NCBI GenBank assembly: GCA_031280615.1
Contig: JAITGO010000010.1
Coordinates: 1-64,000 of the forward strand
Origin: Desulfobulbus sp.
Lineage (GTDB): Bacteria > Desulfobacterota > Desulfobulbia > Desulfobulbales > Desulfobulbaceae
Length of the DNA stretch: 64,000 bases
Direction of reading: 5' to 3'
This document shows positions 9,624 to 18,740 of the stretch, piece by piece (within the stretch, counting starts at the first letter, position 1; every line of letters begins with the position of its first letter). The notes beneath the pieces were generated by a model. The model saw only the letters and a program-made list of their open reading frames with translations, was not told the DNA's origin and did no database searches. Position numbers and translations under genes: made by a program.

Positions 9624-10075
9624 GCAGGAGGCGCGGGGCGCCTCCTGCCGGACCAGTGCGGCGGGCGGTTCGGGGCCGCTATGGAGCCTCCGAACCCCCT
9701 GGGAAGAACGGCTCCGAGTTCGGAGGCCGGGAGAACAGGTCGGAACGCGGAACACCACCGGTTGCCATGTCCGGGAAGGCCGGCGGCGCATTGTTTGCCG
9801 GCGATGCCACCGCCCAAGCCCCCATTTCCGTTTCCGATACCCCTCTCAGCTACGTGCTGCCGCGCGCTGGAGCCGTTTTTCTTGACTGCGCGTTCGCCGC
9901 GCCCTACGCTCCCATGCAACATGCGGGCGAAAATTCCGGGCCGAACAGGCCGGCATCGCTTGTTTTTTTCCTTTCCACCGGATCGATTCCCATCCGGCTT
10001 GCCCGGTCCGGCCTGCAGGCCGGCGCTTTGGCGGGTTTTCTTGCGCCATCCGGCCCCGCGACTTAGTGTACAAAC
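9624..10075. other. Gene-free stretch after the B12 attenuator, with strong hairpins
   Basis: No convincing coding sequence is seen on either strand: the open frames are long only because GC is high and show no recognisable motif. Structure is obvious. A perfect 11-bp hairpin (9624-9634 with 9638-9648) directly follows the terminator. A 10-bp inverted repeat GCCTCCGAAC/GTTCGGAGGC lies at 9686-9695 and 9718-9727, and a 16-bp palindrome at 10008-10023. It may be a riboswitch-controlled RNA, or the remains of a lost B12 gene. Confidence 0.5.
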
Positions 10076-10138
10076 TGGGTTCATTGCAATAACTCCTTGA
10101 ATTCCGTGGAGAAGCCAGCAATAATGGCCGTGAACCCA
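10076..10138 (+). promoter_or_regulatory. Candidate prkA promoter bracketed by an inverted repeat
   Basis: TTGAAT (10097-10102) and AATAAT (10120-10125) are 17 bases apart, about 55 bases before prkA. They sit between TGGGTTCA (10076-10083) and TGAACCCA (10131-10138), a perfect 8-bp inverted repeat. This could be an operator or a leader hairpin. Consensus matching only. Confidence 0.4.
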
Positions 10139-10178
10139 TTGCCGCATCCCCCACTTTCCCTCGTCAAGGAGGCGCACG

Positions 10179-12239
10179 ATGACCGACCCCAGACACTCCT
10201 CGCTGTATACCCACCTGCAAGCCGTCAAAAAAGGCGAGCGCGTCTTTGAAAACGCCTTCCAAAGCGTCAGCCGGATGATCCTGGAAAAGGAAATCAACAA
10301 GGTCACAGTCAATGGCAAGTCCACCTTCGATTTCACCATCTTCCGCGAAGGCAAGAAACATGTGATCGGCATGTACGACGAGATCAACTCGTTCGTCTCC
10401 TTTGTCAAGGACGCCTCCCAGGGCGGCTCCTCCAAAGAGATGGCCTTTGTCCTGGTGGGCGAGCCCGGCAACGGCAAGACCTTCCTGGTCGAATACCTGT
10501 GCTCCCTGTACCGCAATTTTCTCTCCCTGCCGAAAAACAGGAAATACACCTTCCGTTTCACCGGCCTGGAGCGGGTGGGCGGCTACGGCGCCATCAAGAC
10601 CATCGAATCGCAGACCTACGAGGACCCGATGATCCTGGCGCTCAACCTGTTCGAGAGCCGCGACGAGTCCCTGGCCTACCTGGCCAAGAAATGCAAGATC
10701 AGCGACGCGCTGCTGGCCCAGTGGGCCGAGAACTACCGGCCGCTGGGGGCCTGTTCGGCCTATATCTGGAACGATATCCGCGCCATGGCCGGCGACGACA
10801 TCGAAGAGATGCTGCGCTGCGTCGAGGTGGTGCCGGTGCCGCTGGTGGAGAGCCTGGGCACGGTGACCGGCAAGTATCCGGCTAAGGACAAAATCACCTC
10901 CTCGGCGGTGGATCTCCTCGGCGAGGAATCGATCCAGCGGCTGCTGCACATCGCCGACACCAACAACCCCTACCGTTTCGACCTGCGGCGCGGGGCGCTG
11001 GCGCGGGTGGCCGGCGGCGGCATCCACTTCAGCGACGAGATCTACAAGAACAAGAAGGATTTGGTGCAGGTGTACCTGGGCATCATCCAGAACCGGACCA
11101 TCGAGATCGACGGCTACCGCTGGCCGATCGACACCTTGATCGTCGCCACCAGCAATAACTCGGAATTCAACCGGTTCCTGGCCGAAAAAGAAGAGGCGCC
11201 GATCGTCGACCGCTGCCGCATCTGCTATGTCTCCCACAACACCGATTACCGGCAGCAGCGCGACCTGACCGCCTATGCCATCGGCAACGAGGCCAAGACC
11301 ACGCTCACCGGCAACACCATGCACCAGGACCCGAACCTCAACTACGCCGCCTCGGTGGGGGTGGTCCTGACCCGCCTGCCCCGCTCGGAGAAGCTGACCC
11401 CGGTCGAGACCATGAAGCTGGCGGCCGGCGAGGTGGCCGGCGAAAAAAGCCTGAAGACGCTGTCGGAGGTGATCGACACCCTCAACCAGGAGCACGACAT
11501 CACCAAGCGTTTCGGCCAGAAGGGCTTGGGCCAGCGCAACTTGGGTCGCACCATGCAGTTGATGCTGGAGAGCTCGGAGACCAACGAGGGCCGGTGCATG
11601 TTCGCCTACGACGTGTTCACCGCCCTGGAGCGGGTGATTCTCGACTACGTCTCCGAGGCCGCCGACCGGGCCAAGTTCCTGGACGATCTCAAGATCGCCA
11701 AGGGGCTCTACCGCGAACGGATCATGACCGAGATGTTCAACGCCTACATGGACGAACCCCTGGCCATCCGCAAGGACGTGCTCAACTACGTCAACATGAT
11801 CATCGGCATCGACGCCGAGAACCTGGGAGTGGACCGGATGTGGAAATACAAGAATCCGCAGACCGGCGAGCTGGTGGCGCTGAAGATCGACGAACGCTAC
11901 ATCGATTCGGTGGAGGCCGGCCTGGGCCTGAAAGTCCGCGAGCAGAAGGACTCGTTCCGCACCTCGATCCGCAAGATCTACGGCCAGAAGATTTCGGTCA
12001 ACCCGGACTACGACTTCATGGACAACCTGGAGCTGGTCAAGGCGGTGACCGACGTGCGCCTCAAGTCGGACATCGCCGGCGCCGGCAGCCTGATCGGTGC
12101 CCTGGCCAACAGGACCAACGAGGAGAACCAAAAGCTCTACGACCGGATGATCGACACCATGCTCAACAAGCTCGGCTACTGCCTCACCTGCGCCCAGAAG
12201 ACCATCGAGTATTTCTGCACCCAGGTGGACGAGAACTGA
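10179..12239 (+). CDS. prkA: PrkA-family serine protein kinase/AAA+ ATPase
   Basis: The 686-residue protein is a full-length PrkA (E. coli YeaG type). It has an AAA+ N-terminal part with Walker A GEPGNGKTFL near residue 95 and a sensor-like IVATSNNSEFNRFL near 325, and a C-terminal kinase-like region. PrkA proteins phosphorylate partner proteins in stationary phase, starvation and sporulation. AAGGAGG lies six bases before the ATG. The gene leads a four-gene run with YeaH, SpoVR and a second PrkA, with only four bases to the next gene. This conserved neighbourhood suggests one complex or pathway. Confidence 0.93.
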   Translation: MTDPRHSSLYTHLQAVKKGERVFENAFQSVSRMILEKEINKVTVNGKSTFDFTIFREGKKHVIGMYDEINSFVSFVKDASQGGSSKEMAFVLVGEPGNGKTFLVEYLCSLYRNFLSLPKNRKYTFRFTGLERVGGYGAIKTIESQTYEDPMILALNLFESRDESLAYLAKKCKISDALLAQWAENYRPLGACSAYIWNDIRAMAGDDIEEMLRCVEVVPVPLVESLGTVTGKYPAKDKITSSAVDLLGEESIQRLLHIADTNNPYRFDLRRGALARVAGGGIHFSDEIYKNKKDLVQVYLGIIQNRTIEIDGYRWPIDTLIVATSNNSEFNRFLAEKEEAPIVDRCRICYVSHNTDYRQQRDLTAYAIGNEAKTTLTGNTMHQDPNLNYAASVGVVLTRLPRSEKLTPVETMKLAAGEVAGEKSLKTLSEVIDTLNQEHDITKRFGQKGLGQRNLGRTMQLMLESSETNEGRCMFAYDVFTALERVILDYVSEAADRAKFLDDLKIAKGLYRERIMTEMFNAYMDEPLAIRKDVLNYVNMIIGIDAENLGVDRMWKYKNPQTGELVALKIDERYIDSVEAGLGLKVREQKDSFRTSIRKIYGQKISVNPDYDFMDNLELVKAVTDVRLKSDIAGAGSLIGALANRTNEENQKLYDRMIDTMLNKLGYCLTCAQKTIEYFCTQVDEN

Positions 12240-12243
12240 CGGG

Positions 12244-13659
12244 ATGGACCACAAAGCTGCGGAGGCGGTCATGCACAGGTTGCGGCAACTGTATCGACGG
12301 CTCGAGGCCAGGGGGCTGACCGAGGAGCAGCGGCGAGTGATCGAGTTTGAGCTCGCCCTGGCCGAACAAAGCGGCAACCCCGAATTCATCCACCAATTCG
12401 GCCAGGCGCCCGCGGCCCGTTCCTTCTACAGCTACGCCGATCCGGAACTGTTCGCCCAGGGGCTGCCTTCGCCGGTGCTGTCGCTGGTGGCGGCGCAGTC
12501 GCTCGACCACCTTCTCCAGCGCGACCTCCAGCGCGAACAGGACGGTTTTCCCCGCAAGATCCGCATCGGCAAACTGGTCAAGCCCGGCCGCGACGGTGAC
12601 GACAAGGTGGTGGTCATCCCCACCACGGTGGAGGAGAAGCTGATCCACGACCGTGTCCCCGAGGACGAGGAAGGCGAGGATGGCGAAGGCCAGGATCCGG
12701 GCGAGGGCGGCGCCGGCGAGGGCGAAGAGGGCGAGGTCATCGGCGAACAGCCGGTGCGCGAGGAACAGGGTGGCGGCAGCGGTACCGGCCAGGGCCAGGG
12801 CGGTTCCCATGAATTGGAATCCACGGTCTACGATCTGGGCCGGGTGTTGACCGAGCAGTTTGCCCTGCCCAACCTGCGCGACAAGGGCAAGAAGCGCTCG
12901 CTCACCCGTTTTGCCTACGACCTCACCGACAAGAATCGCGGCTTCGGACAGATCCTCGACAAAAAAGCGACCTTGCGGCGGGTGCTGCAAACCAATATCG
13001 CCCTCGGGCGGGTGCAGGCCGGGGTACCGGTCGATACCGGCAACCTGATGGTTTCGCCCGACGACCGGGTCTACCGCATCCTTTCCCGGGAAAAGGATTA
13101 CGAATCCCAGGCCGTGGTCTTTTTCGTGCGCGACTATTCCGGCTCCATGGCCGGCAAGCCGACCGAGCTGGTGGTCAACCAACATGTGCTGATCTACGCC
13201 TGGCTGAGCTACCAGTACCAGAACCAGGTCGAGACTCGCTTCATCCTCCACGACACCGAGGCCAGGGAAGTGGAGAATTTCCAGGCCTATTACCAGATGC
13301 AGGTGGCCGGCGGCACCCAGGTGGCCTCGGCCTACCGGCTGGTCAACCGGATCGTGGCCGAGGAAGAACTGGCCCGCGATTATTCGATTTACATCTTCCA
13401 CGGCACCGATGGCGACGACTGGGACACCTACGGCGAGGAAACCCTGCCGGAGCTGGAAAAGATGCTGGTCTACGCCAGCCGGGTCGGGATCACCGTGGCC
13501 GAGAACGGCCTGGAGGGTTCCCGCCGCAGCGAGGTGGAGAAGTACCTGTCCAAATCGGGCCTGCTGGAGGCCAAGAAGGAGCTGCTGCGGATGGATGTGA
13601 TGTCCAAGGACAGCACCGAGGCCAGGGTCATCGAGGGAATAAAACGTCTGATTTCTTAA
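12244..13659 (+). CDS. yeaH: YeaH/DUF444 family protein (von Willebrand factor A-like)
   Basis: This 471-residue protein matches the YeaH/DUF444 family that is almost always encoded beside PrkA. A charged, low-complexity Glu/Gly segment lies near residues 135-185. It is followed by a VWA-like domain with the metal-site motif FFVRDYSGSM near 300 and YIFHGTDGDDWDTYGEE near 380. The VWA part suggests a protein-binding adaptor role for the kinase, which is an inference. Spacing to prkA is four bases and to spoVR about 30, so they are co-transcribed. Confidence 0.92.
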   Translation: MDHKAAEAVMHRLRQLYRRLEARGLTEEQRRVIEFELALAEQSGNPEFIHQFGQAPAARSFYSYADPELFAQGLPSPVLSLVAAQSLDHLLQRDLQREQDGFPRKIRIGKLVKPGRDGDDKVVVIPTTVEEKLIHDRVPEDEEGEDGEGQDPGEGGAGEGEEGEVIGEQPVREEQGGGSGTGQGQGGSHELESTVYDLGRVLTEQFALPNLRDKGKKRSLTRFAYDLTDKNRGFGQILDKKATLRRVLQTNIALGRVQAGVPVDTGNLMVSPDDRVYRILSREKDYESQAVVFFVRDYSGSMAGKPTELVVNQHVLIYAWLSYQYQNQVETRFILHDTEAREVENFQAYYQMQVAGGTQVASAYRLVNRIVAEEELARDYSIYIFHGTDGDDWDTYGEETLPELEKMLVYASRVGITVAENGLEGSRRSEVEKYLSKSGLLEAKKELLRMDVMSKDSTEARVIEGIKRLIS

Positions 13660-13690
13660 CGCCGGGCTGAACGCCCGCCGCCGGTGCGAT

Positions 13691-15325
13691 ATGGAACTGA
13701 TCAGTCAGCATGCCAAGCGGATCATGGAAGGGTGCAAGGAACGCGCCCGGCAGGCCGGTTTGCGTTTCGGGGACGAAACCCTGGAGTACATCGTCACCAA
13801 CCGCGACTTGGTGGCCCTGGGGCCCAAGGTGATGATCCCCACCCTCTACGACTACTGGGTGCAGGATGTCGAGGTGCTGCGGGACCAGGGGCGCTACGAA
13901 CTCTATCCCAGCAATCCCTACGAGACGGTGATCAACACCCGGCCGCCGATTTCCTACTACAACGACAACAATCCCGACTGGCTCAACGTGATGATCTTCT
14001 ATCACGTCATCGGCCACATCGATCTGTTCCAGAATAACCTCTTCTTCCGGCACACTTGGGACTACGATTTCGCCGGCAGGGCCCTGGCCGACAAGCGGTT
14101 GTTCGCCCGGCTGCGTTCGGAAAAGGGGCGCTGGCTCGATTACGTGATCGAATTCGCCCGGACCATCGACAACTTGGTGGGCTATTTCGACCTGCTGGCC
14201 GAAAGCGGCGAAACCGGGGGCGAACGGTCCTTGAGCCTGCTCGATTACTATTTCGATGTCTTTCTCCAGCGCGGAACCAAACCGGGGGTGAGCCTCTATG
14301 CCGGCGAAATTGAGCGCTACAACCGGATGTGCCGGGAATTCCCCGAGGACGGCGAGTTGCGGTTTCTCAAGAGCGTGACCGAAAAACACCGGGAGCTGGA
14401 GACCCTGTATGCCAAGAAACTGCGGGAGAAAAAGCAGGTCGGCCGGACCGATCCGCTGCAGTTTTTGATGGCGCACTCGCCCTTCCTCAACCGGGAAGAG
14501 AACCGCTGGATGCTGATGGTCCTGGAGGTGATCCGCTCGACCTCGCTCTATTTCCAGCCCCAGATCCGCACCAAGATCCTCAACGAGGGCTGGGCCTCCT
14601 ACTGGCACGACACCCTGTTTTTAGGCGACGACCGCATCAAGGGCCACGAAGTCGACTACGCCATCGTCAACGCCAAGGTGACCTCCATGCCCCGGGTCGG
14701 GCTCAATCCCTACGCCCTGGGCATGCGGCTCTTCCAATACCTGGAACAACGGGCCGATCGCGGCCGCACCGGCCTGGCCTATTTCCAGACCCGCGACCGA
14801 CAGGAACGGCGAAGCTTCGATCGGGCCACCGGCCAGGGACGGGACTTCATCTTCCATCTCCGCGAGAATTACTGCGACTCGATGTTCGTCAACCAGTTCA
14901 TCGACCAGGATTTCGTCGATCAGCACCGGTTGTTCGTGGTCGGCAAGCGGCTGAACAAGGAACGGATGACCTGGCAGTACTATGTCCGCAGCCGCAAGGC
15001 CGCCGACTACAAACAGATGGTGGCCGACAGCCTCTACCATCCGCCCAGAGTCGAGGTCAGGGTGGACGGGAACAATGTTCTGGTTCTCGACCATCAGTTC
15101 GAGGGCAAGCCGCTGCTGCGCGATCTTATTTCCGGCGTGATGCTGGGCCTGGAATACCTCTGGGGCGGCGAGGTGCACCTCTACACCAGAGTGCCCATTC
15201 CGGTGAAGTCGAATCGGGAGGGCGACGACCAGGCCCGGGAAGAGATGCCCAAGCGGACCATTCAGTGGAAGCGGTTCCGCTATTCCATGAAGGACAGGAC
15301 GCTGTCGCGCACCTTGGCGGAATGA
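13691..15325 (+). CDS. spoVR: SpoVR family protein
   Basis: The 544-residue protein is of the SpoVR/YcgB family. Its hallmarks are the N-terminal IPTLYDYWVQDVE and YPSNPYETVINTRPPISYY, MIFYHVIGHIDLFQNN, the conserved NEGWASYWHDT near residue 300, and VDYAIVNAKVTSMPRVGLNPYALGMRLF. SpoVR is required for cortex formation in Bacillus spores, but in non-sporulating bacteria its role is unknown. It is regularly encoded with prkA and yeaH, as here. The His-rich motifs suggest a metal-dependent enzyme, which is inference. Confidence 0.92.
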   Translation: MELISQHAKRIMEGCKERARQAGLRFGDETLEYIVTNRDLVALGPKVMIPTLYDYWVQDVEVLRDQGRYELYPSNPYETVINTRPPISYYNDNNPDWLNVMIFYHVIGHIDLFQNNLFFRHTWDYDFAGRALADKRLFARLRSEKGRWLDYVIEFARTIDNLVGYFDLLAESGETGGERSLSLLDYYFDVFLQRGTKPGVSLYAGEIERYNRMCREFPEDGELRFLKSVTEKHRELETLYAKKLREKKQVGRTDPLQFLMAHSPFLNREENRWMLMVLEVIRSTSLYFQPQIRTKILNEGWASYWHDTLFLGDDRIKGHEVDYAIVNAKVTSMPRVGLNPYALGMRLFQYLEQRADRGRTGLAYFQTRDRQERRSFDRATGQGRDFIFHLRENYCDSMFVNQFIDQDFVDQHRLFVVGKRLNKERMTWQYYVRSRKAADYKQMVADSLYHPPRVEVRVDGNNVLVLDHQFEGKPLLRDLISGVMLGLEYLWGGEVHLYTRVPIPVKSNREGDDQAREEMPKRTIQWKRFRYSMKDRTLSRTLAE

Positions 15326-15364
15326 CGGCAGGGCACGACAACCGCACAACAGGGAGACGACAGG

Positions 15365-17665
15365 ATGGGCGCACTCACCAAGGCCTTGGCAACCCTCAAG
15401 CAGTATAAGGAAGACCGGCATCGGCAGGACGAGCTCTGCTTCACCGAGTTCCTCGGCGAAGTGGTCGAGCGGCCCGAACGGAACATCCGCAACGTCACCC
15501 AGGTCTATGCCGACATGGTCCACCACTATGTCAGCGACGGCGGCGACGAATATGCGAGCGACCCGGAATCGATCAGCTATCTCAACTACAATTGCTGCAA
15601 CCTGTTCGTCGAAGGATCGGACCGGCCGTTTTTTGCCGACCGCTTGTTCGCCAACCGCCTGATTCGCCATGTGGAATCGCTGTCGGTCGGCGACCAGCAG
15701 AACAAGATCTATATCTTCGACGGCCCGCACGGCAGCGGCAAGTCGACCTTTCTCAACAATCTGCTGCGCAAGTTCGAGGAGTACGCCAACACTCCGGAAG
15801 GCACCCGCTATGAGTTGGTGTGGCGGCTGCAGGTGCCCGAGTTGGCCGGCGGCGTCCAGCTGCTCAATCTGATCGGCAAGCTGCCGCAGCTGCTGAGCGA
15901 GGAAGAAGGCCGGGCGGACGATGCCGAGCCCGGCGGCGGGGAAAAGGGGATAACGGCCAATTGGCTGACCCTGCCCTGCCCGAGCCACGACCATCCCCTG
16001 CTGATCGTTCCCAAGGCGATCCGCCGGCAGTTCCTCGACGAATTGCTGGACAACGACCAGTTCAAGGCCCAGCTGTTCCACGAGAAACGCTACGAATGGG
16101 TGTTTCGCGAGGAGCCGTGCACCATCTGCCTATCGCTTTATCAGGAGTTGCTGAAAAAGGAGGGCGATCCCCTCAAGGTACTGGAGTCGGTCTTTGCCCG
16201 GCCTTATGTGTTCAACCGGCGGTTGGGGGCCGGTATTTCGGTGTTCAACCCCGGCGACCGCCGCTCGCAACGCAACGTTCGCACCGACGACGAGGTGCAG
16301 CGCATTCTCAACGGCCTGTTCTCGCCCGCCGGCAAGGTGCCCTACCTCTATTCCGGCTATGCCAAGATCAACAACGGCATCTATGCCCTGATGGATGTCA
16401 AGTCGCACAACACCGAGCGGCTGATGGATCTGCACAATATAGTCAGCGACGGTGTGCACAAGGTCGACCACGTCGAGGAACGGGTCAACAGCCTCTTTTT
16501 TGCCCTGATGAACCCGGAAGACAAGCGGGTGCTCACCGATCTGGCCGCCTTCGCCGACCGGATCGAGTATGTTAATGTTCCCTATGTCCTCGATATAAAA
16601 ACAGAAGTCGAGATATATCGGGAGGTGTTCGGCGCCCATATCGACGACAGCTTTCTGCCGCGCGTTCTGCATAACTTCGCCCGGGTGATCGTGGCCACCC
16701 GGTTGCCGACCAAGTCGGACGCCATGCTCGAATGGATTCAGGATCCCGACAAGTACGAACTGTACTGCGACCACAACCTGCAGCTGCTCAAGATGGAGAT
16801 CTACACCGGCCACATTCCGGCCTGGCTGACCGAGGAGGATGTGGAGCGGTTCACCTCCAAACGGCGGCTCAAGATCATCGCCGAATCGGAACAGGATGGC
16901 TGGCGGGGGCTGTCCGGCCGCGACTCCATCCGGATGTTCAACGAGTTCTATTCGATCTACGCCCGGGACGACAAACTGATCGACATGTCGATGCTCGGCA
17001 AGTTCTTTCGCAAATACTGCAAGAAGGACAAGAGCATCCTGCCCATGGGCTTCCTCGATTCCCTGCAGCGCATGTACAACTACTCGGTGTTGCAGTCGGT
17101 CAAGGAAGCCTTGTACGACTACAACGAGGAGCAGATCGCCCGGGATATCCAGAACTACATGTTCGCGGTCAATTTCGAGCCGGGAACGGTGGCGACCTGC
17201 CGGTTCACCGGCGAGCGGCTGGAGATCAGCGAGGCTTTCTTCCAGCGGATCGAATCGCGCCTGATGATCGCTGCCGGCGGTGCCGCCGCCTTCCGCGCCA
17301 GCGTGCAGAAGGCCTACACCAGCTCGGCTCTGACCCAGGAGATTTTGCGCGACAATCTTGCGGTCACCGAGACCGGGCTCTACCAGCACCTCTACGAGCG
17401 CTATATCCACACCCTGAAGGAAAAGGTGCTCGACCCCTTCCTGGAAAACGAGAATTTCCGGCGGGCGGTCAAGGAATTCGACCAGGAGTCGTTCAAGGCC
17501 TACGACCAGAAGATCCAGAGCGATATCCGCTTCATGATGAAGAACCTGCAGAAGAAATTCGGCTACACCCGCCAGGGTGCCAAGGAGATCTGCATCTACG
17601 TCATCGACAACGGTCTGGCCAGGGTGTTTTCCGAACAGGGCAATCTCGGGCAGTTCACGCCCTGA
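15365..17665 (+). CDS. Second, divergent PrkA-type serine kinase/ATPase
   Basis: This 766-residue protein is a second PrkA-like P-loop protein. Walker A is GPHGSGKSTFLNNLL near residue 122, and the C-terminal third resembles the PrkA kinase region (GLSGRDSIRMFNEFYS, LYDYNEEQIARDIQNYMFAVNFEPG). It has an N-terminal extension and a long insertion absent from the first PrkA of this operon. It lies 39 bases after spoVR and ends the cluster. Pairs of PrkA paralogues flanking YeaH and SpoVR occur in other Desulfobacterota and suggest a hetero-oligomer, but this is inference. Confidence 0.85.
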   Translation: MGALTKALATLKQYKEDRHRQDELCFTEFLGEVVERPERNIRNVTQVYADMVHHYVSDGGDEYASDPESISYLNYNCCNLFVEGSDRPFFADRLFANRLIRHVESLSVGDQQNKIYIFDGPHGSGKSTFLNNLLRKFEEYANTPEGTRYELVWRLQVPELAGGVQLLNLIGKLPQLLSEEEGRADDAEPGGGEKGITANWLTLPCPSHDHPLLIVPKAIRRQFLDELLDNDQFKAQLFHEKRYEWVFREEPCTICLSLYQELLKKEGDPLKVLESVFARPYVFNRRLGAGISVFNPGDRRSQRNVRTDDEVQRILNGLFSPAGKVPYLYSGYAKINNGIYALMDVKSHNTERLMDLHNIVSDGVHKVDHVEERVNSLFFALMNPEDKRVLTDLAAFADRIEYVNVPYVLDIKTEVEIYREVFGAHIDDSFLPRVLHNFARVIVATRLPTKSDAMLEWIQDPDKYELYCDHNLQLLKMEIYTGHIPAWLTEEDVERFTSKRRLKIIAESEQDGWRGLSGRDSIRMFNEFYSIYARDDKLIDMSMLGKFFRKYCKKDKSILPMGFLDSLQRMYNYSVLQSVKEALYDYNEEQIARDIQNYMFAVNFEPGTVATCRFTGERLEISEAFFQRIESRLMIAAGGAAAFRASVQKAYTSSALTQEILRDNLAVTETGLYQHLYERYIHTLKEKVLDPFLENENFRRAVKEFDQESFKAYDQKIQSDIRFMMKNLQKKFGYTRQGAKEICIYVIDNGLARVFSEQGNLGQFTP

Positions 17666-17679
17666 TCAGTGGATCGAAC

Positions 17680-17719
17680 AAAAAAAAGCCGGCCTCCCCG
17701 TTGTCGGGGAAAGCCGGCG
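17680..17719 (-). terminator. Intrinsic terminator of the outer-membrane protein gene
   Basis: On the minus strand GCCGGC, CCCCG, a short loop, CGGGG and GCCGGC form a long stem followed by eight T residues, 15 bases past the stop at 17735. It separates this gene from the convergent prkA cluster. Confidence 0.85.
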
Positions 17720-17734
17720 CATGAAGAAGACCGC

Positions 17735-18667
17735 TTAGAAGGATTTGGTCAGGGTGGCGATGAGGCGCGATTCCTCCGGGCCGTTTTCAACCCCGTACTC
17801 CTGGAGAAAGCGCAGGTTTACCTGGAACAGCATGGGCAGGTAGAGCACGTTGAGCTCGGGGCCGATGGCATGGGCCTGCTTATGCTGGTCGGACAGGATG
17901 CCATAGGCCAGGTTGTCGTCGCTGTCGTCGGAGATCTGCCAGTAGGAGGCGCCGGCCAGGCCGGGACGGATCATCCAGTTGTTGAACCGGAATTCCTTGC
18001 CGATGCCGTATTCGGCGACAAACTCGGAACCGGGTCTGACGTCGGTGTCTTCCTGTTCGCTGTTGATCAATGTTCGGGTCAGGACGCTAACGGACCAGGT
18101 CTTCTGCTCGTCGAAATAATAGGTGCCGCCCAGGGTCAGGCGGCCGGACCAGTAGCCCAAGCCGGGCGAGGCGGGTTCGTTGGCCTCGTAGTGGCCGGTG
18201 GGGACGATCACCGCCAGGGCCACCGCGGCGTCCCAGCGGGGCCGGTGCCAGGCCAAGGCAAAAGGCTCGATTTCGATGTCGCCGATTGTGAAGGAATGGC
18301 TGTCGGAAAAGGTGCCCTGGGTGAACTCCTGGTCGACCAGGGGCACGACGAAATCGTAGAAATAGTCGGCGCCCAGAATCTTGATGTCGGTGACATGGAC
18401 TAGCCGTTGGGCCGAGGCAAAGACGTTGAGGTCGAATTTCCCCGGCACGGTGTTACCGCTGTTGTTCTTGTATTCAGTCGGGTTGTACCAGAGGTTGTAC
18501 ATGCGGTAATGCCAGCCCGGCGGCGGGGCCGTGGCCGCCAGCACACCCTCGACCCCGTAGGTATAATGCGAGCCCGGGGTTGCCGCCCAGCCGGTGCCGC
18601 CTAGTCCTGTCAGCAGAGCCAGACCGCCGGCGATGCCGCCAAGCCATTGTTTACTTCTCTTGAACAT
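17735..18667 (-). CDS. Outer-membrane beta-barrel protein (phenol MetA degradation/transporter-like)
   Basis: The 310-residue protein has a signal peptide (MFKRSKQW, then a Gly/Leu-rich stretch ending in GWA near residue 28). It continues as alternating amphipathic strands such as WDAAVALAVIVPTGHYEANE and LGGTYYFDEQKTWSVSVLTR, ending in a terminal aromatic (TLTKSF), typical of outer-membrane barrels. The pattern fits the Phenol_MetA_deg family (also SphA-like), which includes proposed channels for hydrophobic compounds. The substrate is unknown. Its own terminator lies downstream, and aroA, 73 bases past the start, reads on the same strand. Confidence 0.82.
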   Translation of the reverse strand: MFKRSKQWLGGIAGGLALLTGLGGTGWAATPGSHYTYGVEGVLAATAPPPGWHYRMYNLWYNPTEYKNNSGNTVPGKFDLNVFASAQRLVHVTDIKILGADYFYDFVVPLVDQEFTQGTFSDSHSFTIGDIEIEPFALAWHRPRWDAAVALAVIVPTGHYEANEPASPGLGYWSGRLTLGGTYYFDEQKTWSVSVLTRTLINSEQEDTDVRPGSEFVAEYGIGKEFRFNNWMIRPGLAGASYWQISDDSDDNLAYGILSDQHKQAHAIGPELNVLYLPMLFQVNLRFLQEYGVENGPEESRLIATLTKSF

Positions 18668-18740
18668 CTTCTTCTCCTTTCTTGTTGTCGGTCGTCTTGG
18701 GTTCGGCCTCGCGGCCTTGCCCGCTTGCTTCTTTTACCGT

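Noticed and set aside
9530..10066. 178-residue open frame after the B12 riboswitch
   Set aside because: The frame runs through the terminator and hairpins and has no recognisable protein pattern; GC-rich DNA gives such frames by chance.
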